A stretch of 64,000 nt of DNA from the NCBI GenBank assembly GCA_011799875.1, contig CM022303.1:280384850-280448849 (forward strand). Direction: 5' to 3'. Below are positions 44,700 to 57,935 of the stretch, piece by piece. The translations under genes and the position numbers were made by a program. Below the pieces are notes generated by a model that saw nothing but the letters and a program-made list of their open reading frames with translations, searched no databases and had not been told where the DNA came from. Position 1 is the first letter of the stretch, and every line of letters begins with the position of its first letter. Source of the DNA: Thinopyrum elongatum. Lineage: Eukaryota > Streptophyta > Magnoliopsida > Poales > Poaceae.

Positions 44700-46143
44700 T
44701 TCATAGATTCTGGAGTGTTCCGGAAGGGTTCTTTTGTGTTCTTCCGGGTCATAGTTGGATAATATTGCTTTCAACATTAATGGACGTACCTGAAGATATA
44801 TGTTTTATTCTTTGCCCATTGATGACCTTCGGGTTAGTACATTTGACATTATTTATTTGATGGCTCACAGATCGATAAACCTCCTCGATAACATAGGGTC
44901 CTTCCCATTTAGAGAGGGTTTTCCTGCAAAGAATTGAAATGAGAGTGTACAAAAGAACATATTCTCCAACTTGAACTCACGCTTTGGATCCGTTATCTGC
45001 CACCTTTAATTTCTTATACTTGGCATTTCATAACTTGTTCTCTCTTTAGTAATCAAACTTGCCATTTATCTAAGTCTTTCCATAGGTTACATCTCAGCTT
45101 TCCTAAACATTTAGGAGTACATAACCGGGTTTTATATGATATTCTAAATAACCTCTTCCCTACGCAGGCTGTACATGAAACTATGTTGTCAAGTCACCGA
45201 GATTACTTTTATGGTCCTCAGAGAGCATTTGTTCTCTCATCCAGCTTTGCATACCTATAGACCAAGCTTTACGCCTAACACACTCTTTTACTGACCATCT
45301 GACAGTCTTGAAACTTATTACTGCTAAGTTCAACTTGACCACTAGACTGAGGATGATAAGGTGATGCAATTCTATGGTTAACATCATATTTAGCAAGCAT
45401 TTTACAGAAAGACCACGAATAAAATGTGAACCACCATCAGTCATTAAATATCTAGGGACTTCAAACCTTGGGGGGAAAATAACTTCCTTAAACATTTTAT
45501 AGAGGTGTTGTGATCAGCACTACTAGTTGGAATAGCTTCTACCCACTTAGTAACTTAATCAATAGCACCAAAATATGTGTATACCCATTAGAGGAAGGAA
45601 AAAGGTCCCATGTAATCAAATCCCCAAACATCGAATGGTTCAACAGCAAGTGAATAATTCATAGGCATTTCTTGACGCTTACCAATATTTCCAATTCTTG
45701 ACATTCATCACAAAATAAAACAAGCTTACGGGCATCCTTGAAGAGAGTAGGCCAATAAACCAGATTGCAATACCTTGTGAGCAGTTCTGTCTCCCGCATG
45801 ATGCCCTCCATAAGCTTCGGAGTGACATTTCTGGAGGATTTGTCCCTGTTCATGCTCAGGTACACAACGTCTAATAATACCATCTACTCCTTCTTTATAA
45901 AGTGTGGGTCATCCCAAAAGTAATGTCTTAAATCATAGAAGAATTTTTTCTTTTGTTGGTATGTGAAGTAGGTGGTATATATTTAGCAACAATGTAATTA
46001 GCATAGTCAGCATACCAAGGAGTGTTATGAGAAACATTTATGCAGCTAATTGTTCATCAGGAAAACTATCATTAATAGGTATGGGGTCATCAAGAAAATT
46101 TTCTAACTAGACAAGTTATCAGCCACGGGGTTCTCAGCTCCCT
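44700..46143 (-). pseudogene. Integrase of A, duplicate copy
   Basis: Counterpart of 32107-33563, with extra frameshifts every 50-150 bp. DGGSHF and CDECQ motifs remain readable. The 45000-45320 part is scrambled. Confidence 0.75.
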
Positions 46144-47373
46144 TTCAATCAGTGATATGTAAGTCAAATTCTTGCAATAAGAGAACCCACCTAATGAGTC
46201 TAGTTTAGCATCCTTCTTTTCCATAAGATATTTTATAGCAGCATGATCGGTTGTGAACAATACTTTAGAATCAACAATGTAAGATCTAATTTATCACAAG
46301 CAAACACCACTGCAAAAATTCTTTCTTAGTATAGTAGTATAATTGCGTTGGGCACTGTCTAGAGTTTACTAGCATAATGATAACATTTAATTTTATCAAC
46401 TCTTTGTCCTAGAACAACACCAATAGCATAATCGCTAGCATCACACATAATTTCCAAAGGCAAGTTGCAATCAGGTGGTTGAAAAAATGGTGCAGAAATC
46501 AAGGCTTTCTTAAGTTCCAAAGGCTTCTACACAATCCTCATAAAAAACAAATGGAACATCCTTTTGTAAGAGATTGTGAAGAGGCCTAGAAATTTAGAGA
46601 AGTCTTTAATAAACCTCCTATAGAAACCAGCATGACCGAGGAAGCTACGAATACCTTTGATATCTTTAGGACATGGCATTTCTCAATTGCGTCAACTTTA
46701 GCTTTATCCACCTCAATACCTCGTTCAGAAATTTTATGTCCCAAGACATACCTTCATTAACCATAAGGGACACTCTCCCAATTCAAGACAGATTAGTTTC
46801 TCAATCTTACAAAAACTCGATCAAGGTTGCTTAAGCAATCATCAAAAGAAAGTTTCGTAAACGGAAAAATCATCCATGAAAACCTCAACAATATTTTCAC
46901 AAAAGTCAGAGAATATAGCAGTCATACATTTTTGAAAGGTAGCAGGTGCATTGCAAAACCAAAAGGCATACGTCTATAAGCATAAGTTCCAAAAGGACAA
47001 GTAAAGCTGGTTTTCTCTTGATCAGGTTGTGAGACAGGTATTTGAGAAAAACCAGAATACCCATCAAGGAAACAAAAATGTGTGTGCTTTGATAGTCTTC
47101 TAGCATTTGATCAATAAAAGGCAGAGGGTAATAATCTTTTCTAGTAGCTTTATTTAATTTTCTAAAATCAATTACCATTCTATAGCCAGTGACAATTCTT
47201 TGTGGGATAAGTTTATTCTTATCATTAGGAACAACAGTAATACCTCCCTTCTTAGGGACACATGAACAGGACTTACCCATCTACTATCAGCTATAGGATA
47301 ACTTATACCTGCTTCAGAAGCTTCAGGATTTCAGCTCTACCACTTCTTTCATTCTAGGATTTAAACATCTTTG
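46144..47373 (-). pseudogene. RT-RNase H of A, duplicate copy
   Basis: Counterpart of 33564-34811, broken by many single-base indels. The RT N-terminal part (VPKKGGITVVPNDKN, IDFRKLNKATRKD) is readable at 46906-47280. Confidence 0.8.
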
Positions 47374-47378
47374 GTGAT

Positions 47379-50300
47379 TGTTGCGGCTTGAAACTATGTC
47401 GGTATTTCCCAAAGACGAATGGATGATGCAGCACAGCTACGGTAGGTATTTCCCTCAGTGATGAGACCAAGGTTATCGAACCAGTAGGAGAAAACCATGC
47501 AAACACACCATAAACAGCTCCTGCACACAAAGAACAAATACTGCAACCCGACGTAAGAGAGGGGTTGTCAATCCCTCACGGGTTAAAAAGATAGGTAAAA
47601 TTGTAGTAGATTGGATAAATAGACTCGCGGGAACGCGGAGATAAAATAAATAACAATAAATTGCAGCAAGGTTTTTGTATTTTGGATTAATAGATCTGAA
47701 AATAAAAGCAAATAAAAATGATAGCGAAGGCAAATATAATAAAGAAGGATCCGGGGGCCGTAGATTTCACTAGTGGCTTCTCTCGAGAAAATAGCATACG
47801 GCGGGTAAACAAATAATGTTGGGCAATTGATAGAACTTCAAATAATCATGACGATATCCAGGGCAATGATCATTATAAGGCATCAGGTCCAAGATTAGTA
47901 GACCGAATCCTCCATGTATCTATACTATTACTCCACACATCGACCGCTATCCAGCATGCATTAGTGTATTAAGTTCATGGAGAAACGGAGTAAGTGCAAT
48001 AAGAACGATGACATGATGTAGACAAGATCTATTTATGTAGAAATAGACCCCATCTTGTTATCCTTAATAGCAACGATACATACATGTCGGTTCCCTTGTC
48101 ACCGGGATCAAGCACCGTAAGATCGAACCCTCACAAAGCACCTCTTCCCATGGCAAGAAAAATCGATCTAGTTGGCCTAACTAAACCAAAGATTCGAAGA
48201 GAAATACGAGGCTATAAGTAATCATGCATATAAGAGATCAAAGAAATCAAATAACATTTCATGGATAAAAACATAGATCTGATCATAAACTCAAAGTTCA
48301 TCGGATCCCAACAAACACACCGCAAAAAGAGTTACAATCAAATAGATCTCCAAGAGACCATTGTATTGAGAATCAAAAGAGAGAGAGGAAGCCATCAGCT
48401 ACTAACTACGGACCCATAGGTCTACAATAACTACTCACGCATCATCGGAGAGGACCAACGAGGATGATGAACCCCTCCGTGATGATGTCTAGATTGGATC
48501 TGGTGGTTCTGGAACTTGCGGGGCAGGAATTGATTTTCGTCGACTCCCCTAGGGTTTCTGGAATATTGGGTATTTATAGAGCAAGAGGCGGTGCGGGAGG
48601 CCACCGAGGTGGGCACACCCACCTGGGCGCGCCTGGCCCCCCAGGCGCCCCCTGGTGGGTGTGCTCCCTCGGAGCCCCCTTTGGTACTTCTTTGGCCCAA
48701 TAGGTGTCTTCTGGTCCAGAAAAATCTCCAAAAAGTTTCAATGCGTTTGGACTCCGTTTGGTATTGATTTTCTGCGAAGTATAAAAACAAGCAAAAAACA
48801 ACAACTGGCACTGGGCCTTTGTCAATAGGTTAGTCCAAAAAATGATATAAAGTTGCTATAAAATGATTGTAAAACATCCAAGAATGATATATAACAGCAT
48901 GGAACAATAAAAAATTATAGATACGTTGGAGACGTATCAGCATCCCCAGCTTAATTCCTGCTCGTCCTCGAGTAGGTAAATGATAAAAACAGAATTTTTG
49001 ATGTGGAATGCTGCCTAACATGTCATCACATATTCTTTCTTTTGTAGCATGGCAATGGGACTTTTATATGGTTCAAAGCAATAGTCTAGTTTTGACATGA
49101 GAATTTCAATACTCAAGCATATCAACAAGCAACCATGTCTTTTCAAAATATCAACGCAAAGCAAGTTATCCCTGCTCATTATGCTCAATCATTGATCCAT
49201 TCATGAAAACACACTCGCATATTAGCTACACCCAATGCTCAAGTAAAAATAAAAATTGCATAAAGTAAATAGAAAGGCCTTCGCGGAGGGAAGTAGGGAT
49301 TTGTAGAGGTGCCAGAGCTCAAGCGAAAAAGATAGAGATAAAAACATTTTGGGGGGCATGCATTTCATGTCAATGAAAACGATCGAGTAGTTCCAATACT
49401 TTCCATGCTAGATATACATAGGTGGTTCCCAACACAGAATAAAGTTATTCCTTTTTCCACCATACTTCACTTTCATGGTAACGTATCCACGGGTGCCTTC
49501 CATACCAACACTTTCCAAGGAATTTATTATTTGATAACATAAAGTAATTCATTTTTCATTTCAGGACTGGGCACCCTAATACCTGTCGTACTTCGTGGCA
49601 ATGACAAGTGAATAAACACTCATCTTGAGAATAAAACACATCAGCATGGAAATATATTAGCCACCCCTACCGTTTATGAGTGGTACGAGCACACAAAAGA
49701 GATTTATTTTGAAAATTAGAGATGGCACATACAAATTTGCTTAGAACGGCAAAAGAATACCGCATATAGGTAGGTATAGTGGACTCATATGGCAAAACTG
49801 GTTAAGGATTGTGGATGCACAAGTAGTAATCATACTTAGTGCAAAATGAAGGCTAGCAAAGATTAAGAAGCATCCAACCAAGAAACAAAAATCTCATAAG
49901 CGAGCATTAAGCATAACTAACACCGAATAATGCACCACAAGTAGGATGTAATTTCATTGCATAACTATTGAATTTCATGCTTGCATAGGGAATCACAAAC
50001 CTTAACACCAATATTCTTACTAAAGCATAATTACTCATCAACTGACTCACATATCATTATCATCATATCTCAAAACTATTACAAAGAATCAAGGTATTTT
50101 GTCCAATGATCTTCATGAAAGTTTTTATTATACCTTCTTGGATATCTATCACTTTGGAACTAGTTTCAATTATGTTGATTTTAATAAGCTCAAACAGAAT
50201 AAGTGAAGAAAATGAGCATCATATTTCTTTCTCTCAAAATAATTTAAGTGAAGAAAGAGATAATTTCTTAAAAAAAAAATGCCAAATCTCAAATAAATCT

Positions 50301-53300
50301 AAGTGAAGCTATGAGAGCATTTCTAACAAGTCATAGCATAATTTTGGCCCTCTCAAATAGGTGTGTCCAGCAAGGATCATGACTAAAATAAAAATCAAAA
50401 CAAGCAAAGACCCATATCATACAGACGCTCCAAGCAAAACTCATAATATGTGACGAATAAAAAAATATGCTCCAAGTAAAATACCGATGGTCGTTAAAAG
50501 AAAGAGGGGATGCCACTCGGTCCCAAGCTTAGTTGCTTGATACTTCTTGAATATTATCTTCGGGTGCCTGGGCATCCCCAAGCTTAGCCTTTTGCTAATC
50601 CTTATTCCTTCATCCATCGCAATCTCATAAAACTTGAAAACTTCGATCACACAAACTCAACAAAACCTTCGTGAGATCCGTTAGTATAAGAAGCAAGTCA
50701 CTACTAAGTACTGTTGGCAAACCCATTCATATTTTATTTTTGCATTATATCTACTGTATTCCAACTTTTTATGGCAAAAAAACTAAAGAAAAGAAAAATC
50801 ATAGAATCATCAAAACAAGCAACAATGCAAAGAAAACAGAATCTGTCAAAAACAGAACAGTCTGTGAAATCTGAATATTTAGAATTTCTGTAACCCAAAA
50901 ATTCTGAAAATTAGGACCACGTGAGTAATTTGTATATTAATCTTCTGAAAAAATAATTAATATTTATCATGCTTCTGTTAAAAATGATAATTATTTTCGT
51001 GAGCACAAAAGTTTCTGTTTTTCAGCAAGATCAAATCAAATCACCCAACATGATCCCAAAGGCTTGCTTGAAAAAAAATACTAATTAAAACACAAAAAAC
51101 ACAATAATAACAGTAGCATAATTGTGCAAAACACTCAATAACATAAAGGAAAAGACAAAAATAAATTTTATTATTGGGTTGCCTCCAACAAGCGCTAAGT
51201 TTTATGCCCCTAGCTAGGCCATAAGATTTCAACGATGCTCCCACGAAAGATAAGAATTGAAACACAAAGAGAGCATCAAGAAACATATGACAAAACACAT
51301 TTAAGTCTAACATACTTTATATGCATAGGAATTTTATAAGCAAACAAATTATCAAGACAAGAAACATCTAACATATGCAAAGAAGAAGATTAAAACATTG
51401 ACGATCTCACACATAACTAGAGGTAATTTAGTAAAAGAAAATTCTACAACCAATTTCCTATCTTATAATAATTACATGTAGGATCATAACAAATTCAACA
51501 ATAGAAACTATCACATAAAATTTATATTATTATGATCCACATGCATGCAAAGTTGATAATTTCCAAAATAGTGGGATTATCATCAAATAAGTCATGACCT
51601 CTCCAAAACCCACTTTATCAAAAAATTCACAAGATTGAACACTCTCCAAATATGTGGGATTATTTTTACCTAGAGTTGACACTCTCGAACCCACTTTCAA
51701 TATTATTGCCAAACATATTCATCATGACGCTAAATAAACTATCAAGATCATAAGAATCATTATCACCCCAATCATGATCATTGCAATAAGTAGGGACATA
51801 GCAATATTGCATCTCCAAGCTTGGGGTTTGCATATTATTAGCACAATTGACATTAATAGAATTTATAATAACATCATTGCAATCATGCTTTTCATCCAAG
51901 GAGCTATCATGAATACTTTATAAATTTCTTCTTTAACACTTCATCACAATTTTCAGATTCATGAATCTCAAGCAAAAACTCATAAAGATAATCTAGCGCA
52001 CTCAACTTACTAGCAATTGGTTCATCATAATTTGGTCTTTTAAAGATTAGCAAGTGGGATGGGATCCATATCAATAGATTTTTAGCAAGCGAAGATGCAA
52101 GCAAACAAAAAGGCAAATGGTAACACAAGCAAACAAGAGATCTGGCGAGAAAAAGGCAAACGAAAAAGAAGGCGAATAAAAAGGCAATTTTTTGTGAAGT
52201 GGGGGAGATGAAAACATGAGGCAAATGAAAATAATGAAATTGCAAGGAGATGAGATTTGTGATTAGGAACCTCGTAGATGTTGGTGATGTCTCCCCAGCA
52301 ACGGCGCCAGAAATTCCTTTTGATGTGGCTTGAACTACGTCGGTATTCCCCAAAGAGGAAGGGATGATGCAGCACAGCTACGGTAGGTATTTCCTCTAGT
52401 GATGAGACCAAGGTTATTGAACCAGTAGGGGAAACCACGAAACACCACGTAAATAGCTCCTACACACAAAGAAAAAATACTTGCAACCCGATGTAAGAGA
52501 GGGTTGTCAATCCCTCATGGGTAAAAAGATAGGTAAAATTATAGTAGATTGGATAAATAGATCTCGCGGGAACGCGAGATAAAATAAATAACAATAAATT
52601 GCAGCAAGGTATTTTTGTATTTTGGATTATAGATCTGAAAATAAAAGCAATAAAAAAATAGATCGCGAAGGCAAATATAATAAAGAAGAGACCCGGGGGC
52701 CGTAGATTTCACTAGTGGCTTCTCTCGAGAAAAATAGCATTCGGCGGGTAAACAAATTACTGTGGGCAATTGATAGAACTTTAAATAATCATGACGATAT
52801 CCAGGCAATGATCATTATATAGGCATCACGTCCAAGATTAGTAGACCGACTCCTGTCTGATCTACTACTATTACTCCACACATCGACCGCTATCCAGCAT
52901 GCATCTAGTGTATTAAGTTCATGGAGAAATGGGAGTAATGCAATAAGACGATGAAATGATGTTGACAAGATCTATTTATGTAGAAATAGACCCTATCTTT
53001 GATCCTTATAGCAACGATACATACGTGTCGTTCCCCTTTGTCACTGGGATCAAGCACCAGTAAGATCGAACCATCACAAGCACCTTTTCCCATGGCAAGA
53101 AAAATTGATCTAGTTGGCCTAACTTAACCAAAGATTCAAAGAAGAAATATGAGGCTAAGTAATCATGCATATAAGAGATCAAAGAAACTCAATAACTTTC
53201 ATGGATAAAAACATAGATCGATCATAAACTCAAATTTCATCGGATCCCAACCAAACCACCCGCAAAAAGAGTTACATCAAATAGATCTCCAAGAGACCAT

Positions 53301-53889
53301 TGTATTGAGAATCAAAAGAGAGAGAGGAAGCCATCTAGCTACTAACTACGAACCCGTAGGTCTACAATGAACTACTCACGCATCATTGGGAGGCACCAAT
53401 GAGGTGATGAAACCCACTCCGTGATGGTTGTCAGATTGGATGGTGGTTCCGAAATTTGCGGCGGCCTGGAATTGATTTTCGTCGATCCCCTAGGGTTTCT
53501 GGAATATTGGGGTATTTATAGAGCAAAGAGGCGGTGCGGGAGGCCACCGAGGTGGGCACAACCCACTGGGCGCGCCTGGGCCCCCAAGCGCGCCCCTGGG
53601 GGTGTGCTCCCCTCGGAGCCCCCCTCTAGTACTCTTTTGGCCAACAGGTGTCTCTCTGGTCCAGAAAAATTCTTCAAAAAGTGTCGCTGCGTTTGGACTC
53701 CGTTTGGTATTGATTTTCTGCTAAGTAAAAAAAAAGTAAAAAATAGCAACTGGCACTAGGCACTATGTCAATATGTTAGTCCCAAAAAAATGATATAAAG
53801 TTGCTATAAAATGATCGTAAAACATCCAAGAATGATAATATAACAGCATGGAACAATAAAAAAATTATAGATACGTTGGAGACGTATCA
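47379..53889 (-). mobile_element. Element B, duplicate copy
   Basis: LTRs at 47379-48939 and 52321-53889; GTGAT at 47374-47378 and 53890-53894. Its private ORF (about 51530-52067) is fragmented by indels. It sits at the identical insertion site to the first copy, which independent transposition cannot explain. Confidence 0.85.
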
Positions 53890-55889
53890 GTGATCAACAA
53901 CGGGGTTTAGCATCAGGTCCATATTAATTTTGTGCTGACAGAGAGTGGGACTAATGCCCTTTAAATCATCAAGAGTATATCCAATAGTAGCTCGGTGCTT
54001 CTTCAGAACCTTCAATAATCTTTCTTCTTCATGTTCGAAAGGTTAGCACTAATAATAACAGGATATATCTTTTTCTCGTCAAGGTAAGAATATTTCAAAG
54101 TGTCTGGCAATTGTTTTAATTCAAACACAGAATCACCTTTGGGTGGAGGAGGACCTCAGAGTTTCAATAGGCAAATTGTGTTTAAGCAGAGGACGTTGTT
54201 CAAAGAAAATCTTATCTATTTTATTTTTTCATGCTATGCATATTATTCTCATGGTCTAGCAAATATTGTTCTAGTGGATCAGTAGGAGGCACAGCAATAG
54301 AAGCAAGACCAATTATTCATCCTTACTAGGCAATTCTTTCTTATGATGCTTTCTACCAAACTTAGAAAAAATTAAACTCATGAGACTCATCACCAAAACT
54401 TACACCGACAGTTTGTTTTCACAATCTATTTTAGCATTAACGGTGTTCAAGAAAGGTTCTACCAAAGATAATGGACAAAAGTCATCTTGTGGGGAACAAA
54501 GAATAAGAAATCAGTAGGATATCTTATTTCCCACACAAGACTTCAACATCTCTAACAATCCCAAGTGGTGTTGTGATGGTGTCTCTTTAGCAAGTTTAAT
54601 AGTGACATTTATGTCTTCTATTTCAGCGGGTGCTTATCATTAAAATTTCTTGATATAAGGTAAAATGAATAACACTCACGCTAGAACCTATGTCACATAA
54701 ACCATGATAAGTGATCTCCTATTTTAACTGAGACAATAGGCATGCAACAACAGGTCTATGTTTATCTTTTTCACCGGGTTTGGCAAATTCTAGCAGCTTC
54801 ATCACAGAAGTAAAATAACATGCCATCTATATTTTCAACCAGGAGATCTTAACCATAGCAACACTAGGTTCTACCTTGATATGTTAAGATGGTTTAGGTG
54901 TTCTAATATAGCTTTTATTGACACAGTTGAAACTTGGCATGTCCTTTATCCTAACAGGGAAAGGTGGTTTTTCAATATAAGCGGTAGGACAACTGGATCA
55001 ACATTATAGATAATAGTTTCATCTTTAGCTATTACGGTTCTTTTTTCTTCTTTAATAGGTGGGTGATATTTAAACCACTTCTCCTTAGGGAGATCAACAT
55101 GAGTAGCAAAAGATTCACAAAAGGAAGCTACTATCTCAGAGTCAAGTCCATATTTAGTGCTAAACTTTGAAAAGCATCGGTATTCAAAAGATTTAACACA
55201 ATCATACATGAGCTTAATACCTGACTCTTACCTTCGTCGAGTTCCCAATCTTCAGAGTTGCATATTTAATTCTTTCTAAAAGATCCCACTGGAAGTCAAT
55301 AGTCTCTTCATAAAGGAACAGTACAAGAAGTATCGAGCATGGATCGATCATCATGAGAAAGCCGAGCATAAAAATTCTGAATGATAATTTCTCTTGAGAG
55401 CTCATGATTGGGGCATGAATATAACATTGACTTAAGCCTCCCCAAGCTAGAGCGATAGTTTGTCCTTCACGAGGCCAAAAATTATATATATATTTCGATC
55501 ACGATGAACTAGATGCATAGGATAATTTTTTTGGTTGAAACTCCAATTTCAATCGATTCCAATTCCAATATCCATATCATCGCACAGCCTGTATACCATG
55601 CCAATGCTTTTCCCTTCAAAGATAAAGGGAAAAACTTCTTCTTAGCTTCATCTCCGGGTAAAAACTGCAAGCTTAAATAATCCACAAATTTCATCCACAT
55701 ATATCAAGTGCATATCAGGACGTCAGTTCCATCTCCTGCATAGGATTAGCTAGCAGTTGTTCTATCATACCCGAAGGAATTTCATAACCAATATTTTCAG
55801 TAGGGAGCAGTAGGTTGAGGGGTAACTAATTGTGTTTCCGGTTGAGGTGAAGATACCCCGAACAAACCCCTCAAAGGATTGTTCTCCAT
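53890..55889 (-). pseudogene. gag-protease-linker of A, duplicate copy
   Basis: Counterpart of 41415-43435. The gag ATG is at 55889 and the gag stop at 54884-54886. Open frames are chopped into pieces of under 90 codons by indels. Confidence 0.8.
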
Positions 55890-55949
55890 AGTAACAAGTG
55901 ACAATAAATTTCAGCATGTAGTGATAATTTTTCCTTACCGATGTTTCAC

Positions 55950-57437
55950 TTAACAAGTACATGGGATCAATTAGTTCTTTCGATAAGTAAGAGTGTCGAA
56001 CCAACGAGGAGCAGAAGGAAATGACAAGTGGTTTTTCAGCAAGGTTTCTCGCAGAACTAAAATTATAAGTAACGAGTAGTTTAATAGCAAGATAATTTGT
56101 TAACGAGCAAGTAACGGTAATGGAACAAAAGTGCAGCAAGGTAGCCCAATCCTTTTGAGGCCAAAGGACAGGCCAAAACGGTCTCTTATGATAAGCAAAG
56201 TGTTCTTGAGGGTACACGGGAATTTCATCTTGTCACTTTCACCATGTTGATTCGATTTGTGTTCGTACTTTGATAATTGATATGTGGGTGGACCGGTGGT
56301 TAGGTGTTGTTCTTACTTGAACAAACCTCCTACTTATGATTAACCCCTCACAAGCATCAGCAGCTACGAGAAAAGTATTAAGAATAAATTCTAACCATAG
56401 CATTATACTTTTGGATCCAAATCGGTCCCTTACGGAATAGCGCATAAAATAGGGTTTAAGCTTCGTCACTCTCGCAACCCATCATCTAATAACTACTCCA
56501 CAATGCATTCCCTTAGGCCCAAATATGGTGAAGTGTCATGTAGTTGACGTTCACATGACACCACTAAGGGAATCACAAACATACATATCATCAAAATATG
56601 AACACATATCAAGTTCACATGATTACTTGCAACAAGATTTCTCCGTGACCTCAAGAACAAAAGAACTACTCACAAATGATAATCATGCTCAAGATCAAAG
56701 GGGTATAAATAGCATAATGGATCTGAACATATAATTTACACCGAATAAACCATATAGTAATCAACTACAAGATGTAATCAAACGACTAGTCACCACAAGT
56801 ACCAAAATCTATAGTTTCGGTACAAGATTGAAACAAGAGATGAACTAGGGTTGAGAGGAGATGGTGCTGTTGAAGATGTTGATGGAGATTTCCTCCCCAA
56901 GATGGGAGAGTTGTTGGTGATGATGATGATGACGATGATTTCCCCCTCTGGGAGGGAAGTTCCCCCGGGAATGCTCCGCCGGAGGGCAAAATTGCTCCTG
57001 CCCAAGTTCCATGTCGAGACGGCGCGCTTCGTCCCGAAAGTCCTTCCTTATTTTTTCTAGGTCAAAATGACTTATATACCAGAAGAGGGGGCACCAGAGG
57101 TGGCCGAGGAGGGCATAACCCACAGGGCGCGCCTGGGTCCCTGGCGCGCCCAGGGGGTTGTGCGCACCTGGTGGGCCCCCTCTGGTACTTATTTGCTCCA
57201 ATATTTCTTATATATTCCATAAAAAATCTCCGTGAAGTTTCAGCTCATTTGGAGTTGTGCAGAATAGGTAGCCTGACGTGCTTTTTCAGGTCCAGAATTC
57301 CAACTGCGGTATTTCTCCTCTTTGTGTGAACCTTGCTTTATGAGAGAAAAGGCATTAGAATTACTCCAAGAAGCACTTATTATACATAAAAACAATATAA
57401 TAACAGTAAGAAAAAATGATGCAAAATGGACGTATCA
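55950..57437 (-). repeat. Element A 5' LTR, complete copy
   Basis: On the minus strand it starts TGATACGTCC at 57437. TATA box GGTATATAAG at 57080-57071; just upstream a GC palindrome at 57125-57151 (GGGCGCGCC and GGCGCGCCC, 9 nt loop). The inner boundary is only approximate. Position 57438-57442 (GTGAG) may be the TSD; its partner is outside the window. The part left of 56695 belongs to the noisy duplicate. Confidence 0.65.
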
Positions 57438-57442
57438 GTGAG

Positions 57443-57935
57443 CATCATGAATTGGTGGAGGAAGTTGGTGATGATGATGGCGACGGATCCCCTCTCCGGA
57501 GCCCCGAACGGACTCCAGATCTGCCCTCCCGATGAAGAACAGGAGGCGGCGGCGGCTTCGTATCGTAAAACGCGATGAATCCTTCTCTGATTTTTTCTCC
57601 CTGAACGTGAATATATAGAGTTGGAGTTGAGGTCGTGGAGGTCCAAGGGACCCAAAAGGTAGGGGGCGCGCCCAGGGGGGGGGCGGCCCTCCACCCTTGT
57701 GGACAGCAGGTGGGTCCGCTCTGGTTGATTATTTCACCAATATTTTTATTATTCCAAAAATATTCTCCGTAAATTTTCGTCATTCCGAGAACTTTTATTT
57801 CTGCACAAAAATAACACACAAGGCAATTTTGCTGAAAACATCGTCAGTCCGGGTTAGTTCCATTCAAATCATGCAAATTAGAGTCCAAAAAACAAGGGAA
57901 AGAGTTTAGAAAAGTGATACGATGGAGACGTATCA
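57443..57935 (-). mobile_element. LTR fragment of Ty3 element C, split by A
   Basis: On the minus strand it starts TGATACGTCTCCATCGTATC at 57935 and runs to 57443, with TATA box CTCTATATAT at 57620-57611. It is cut in the middle of the LTR by the end of element A at 57437. The following ACAAG (57936-57940) is probably the TSD of C. The rest lies left of the window. Confidence 0.7.

Larger units (their letters stand above)
44535..56695 (-). repeat. Second, indel-rich copy of 31936-44250
   Basis: This 12.2 kb stretch repeats the spacer, integrase, RT, all of element B with both TSDs, linker, protease, gag and LTR end of A in the same order. Differences are mostly single-base insertions or deletions: 53890-54115 against 41415-41640 shows three indels and no substitution. 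Nothing else in the window has this pattern. I read it as uncorrected long-read sequence placed beside the gap, not a real duplication. The block 45000-45320 does not align at all. Confidence 0.85.
8220..57437 (-). mobile_element. Ty3 element A, Athila-like, interrupted
   Basis: Read on the minus strand: 5' LTR ending at 57437, gag (ATG 43435), protease, RT, RNase H, integrase (to 32107), a spacer with promoter-like features, an extra ORF (31771 to 9298), then noncoding sequence to 8220 where the CACTA element cuts it. The 3' LTR lies left of the window. Order gag-PR-RT-RH-INT makes it Ty3; lack of a chromodomain and an ORF after pol fit the Athila lineage. It has been entered by a LARD (9781-31724), by element B (34817-41414) and by CACTA. 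The interval also contains the artefactual duplicate 44535-56695. The frame is broken seven times, so it is a dead copy. Wheat families such as Fatima, Sabrina or WHAM are candidates; I cannot choose. Confidence 0.8.

Noticed and set aside
31936..56695. Recent tandem segmental duplication of 12 kb
   Set aside because: Differences are dominated by single-base indels rather than transitions, one copy abuts an N gap, and one block is scrambled. Artefact is the better explanation.
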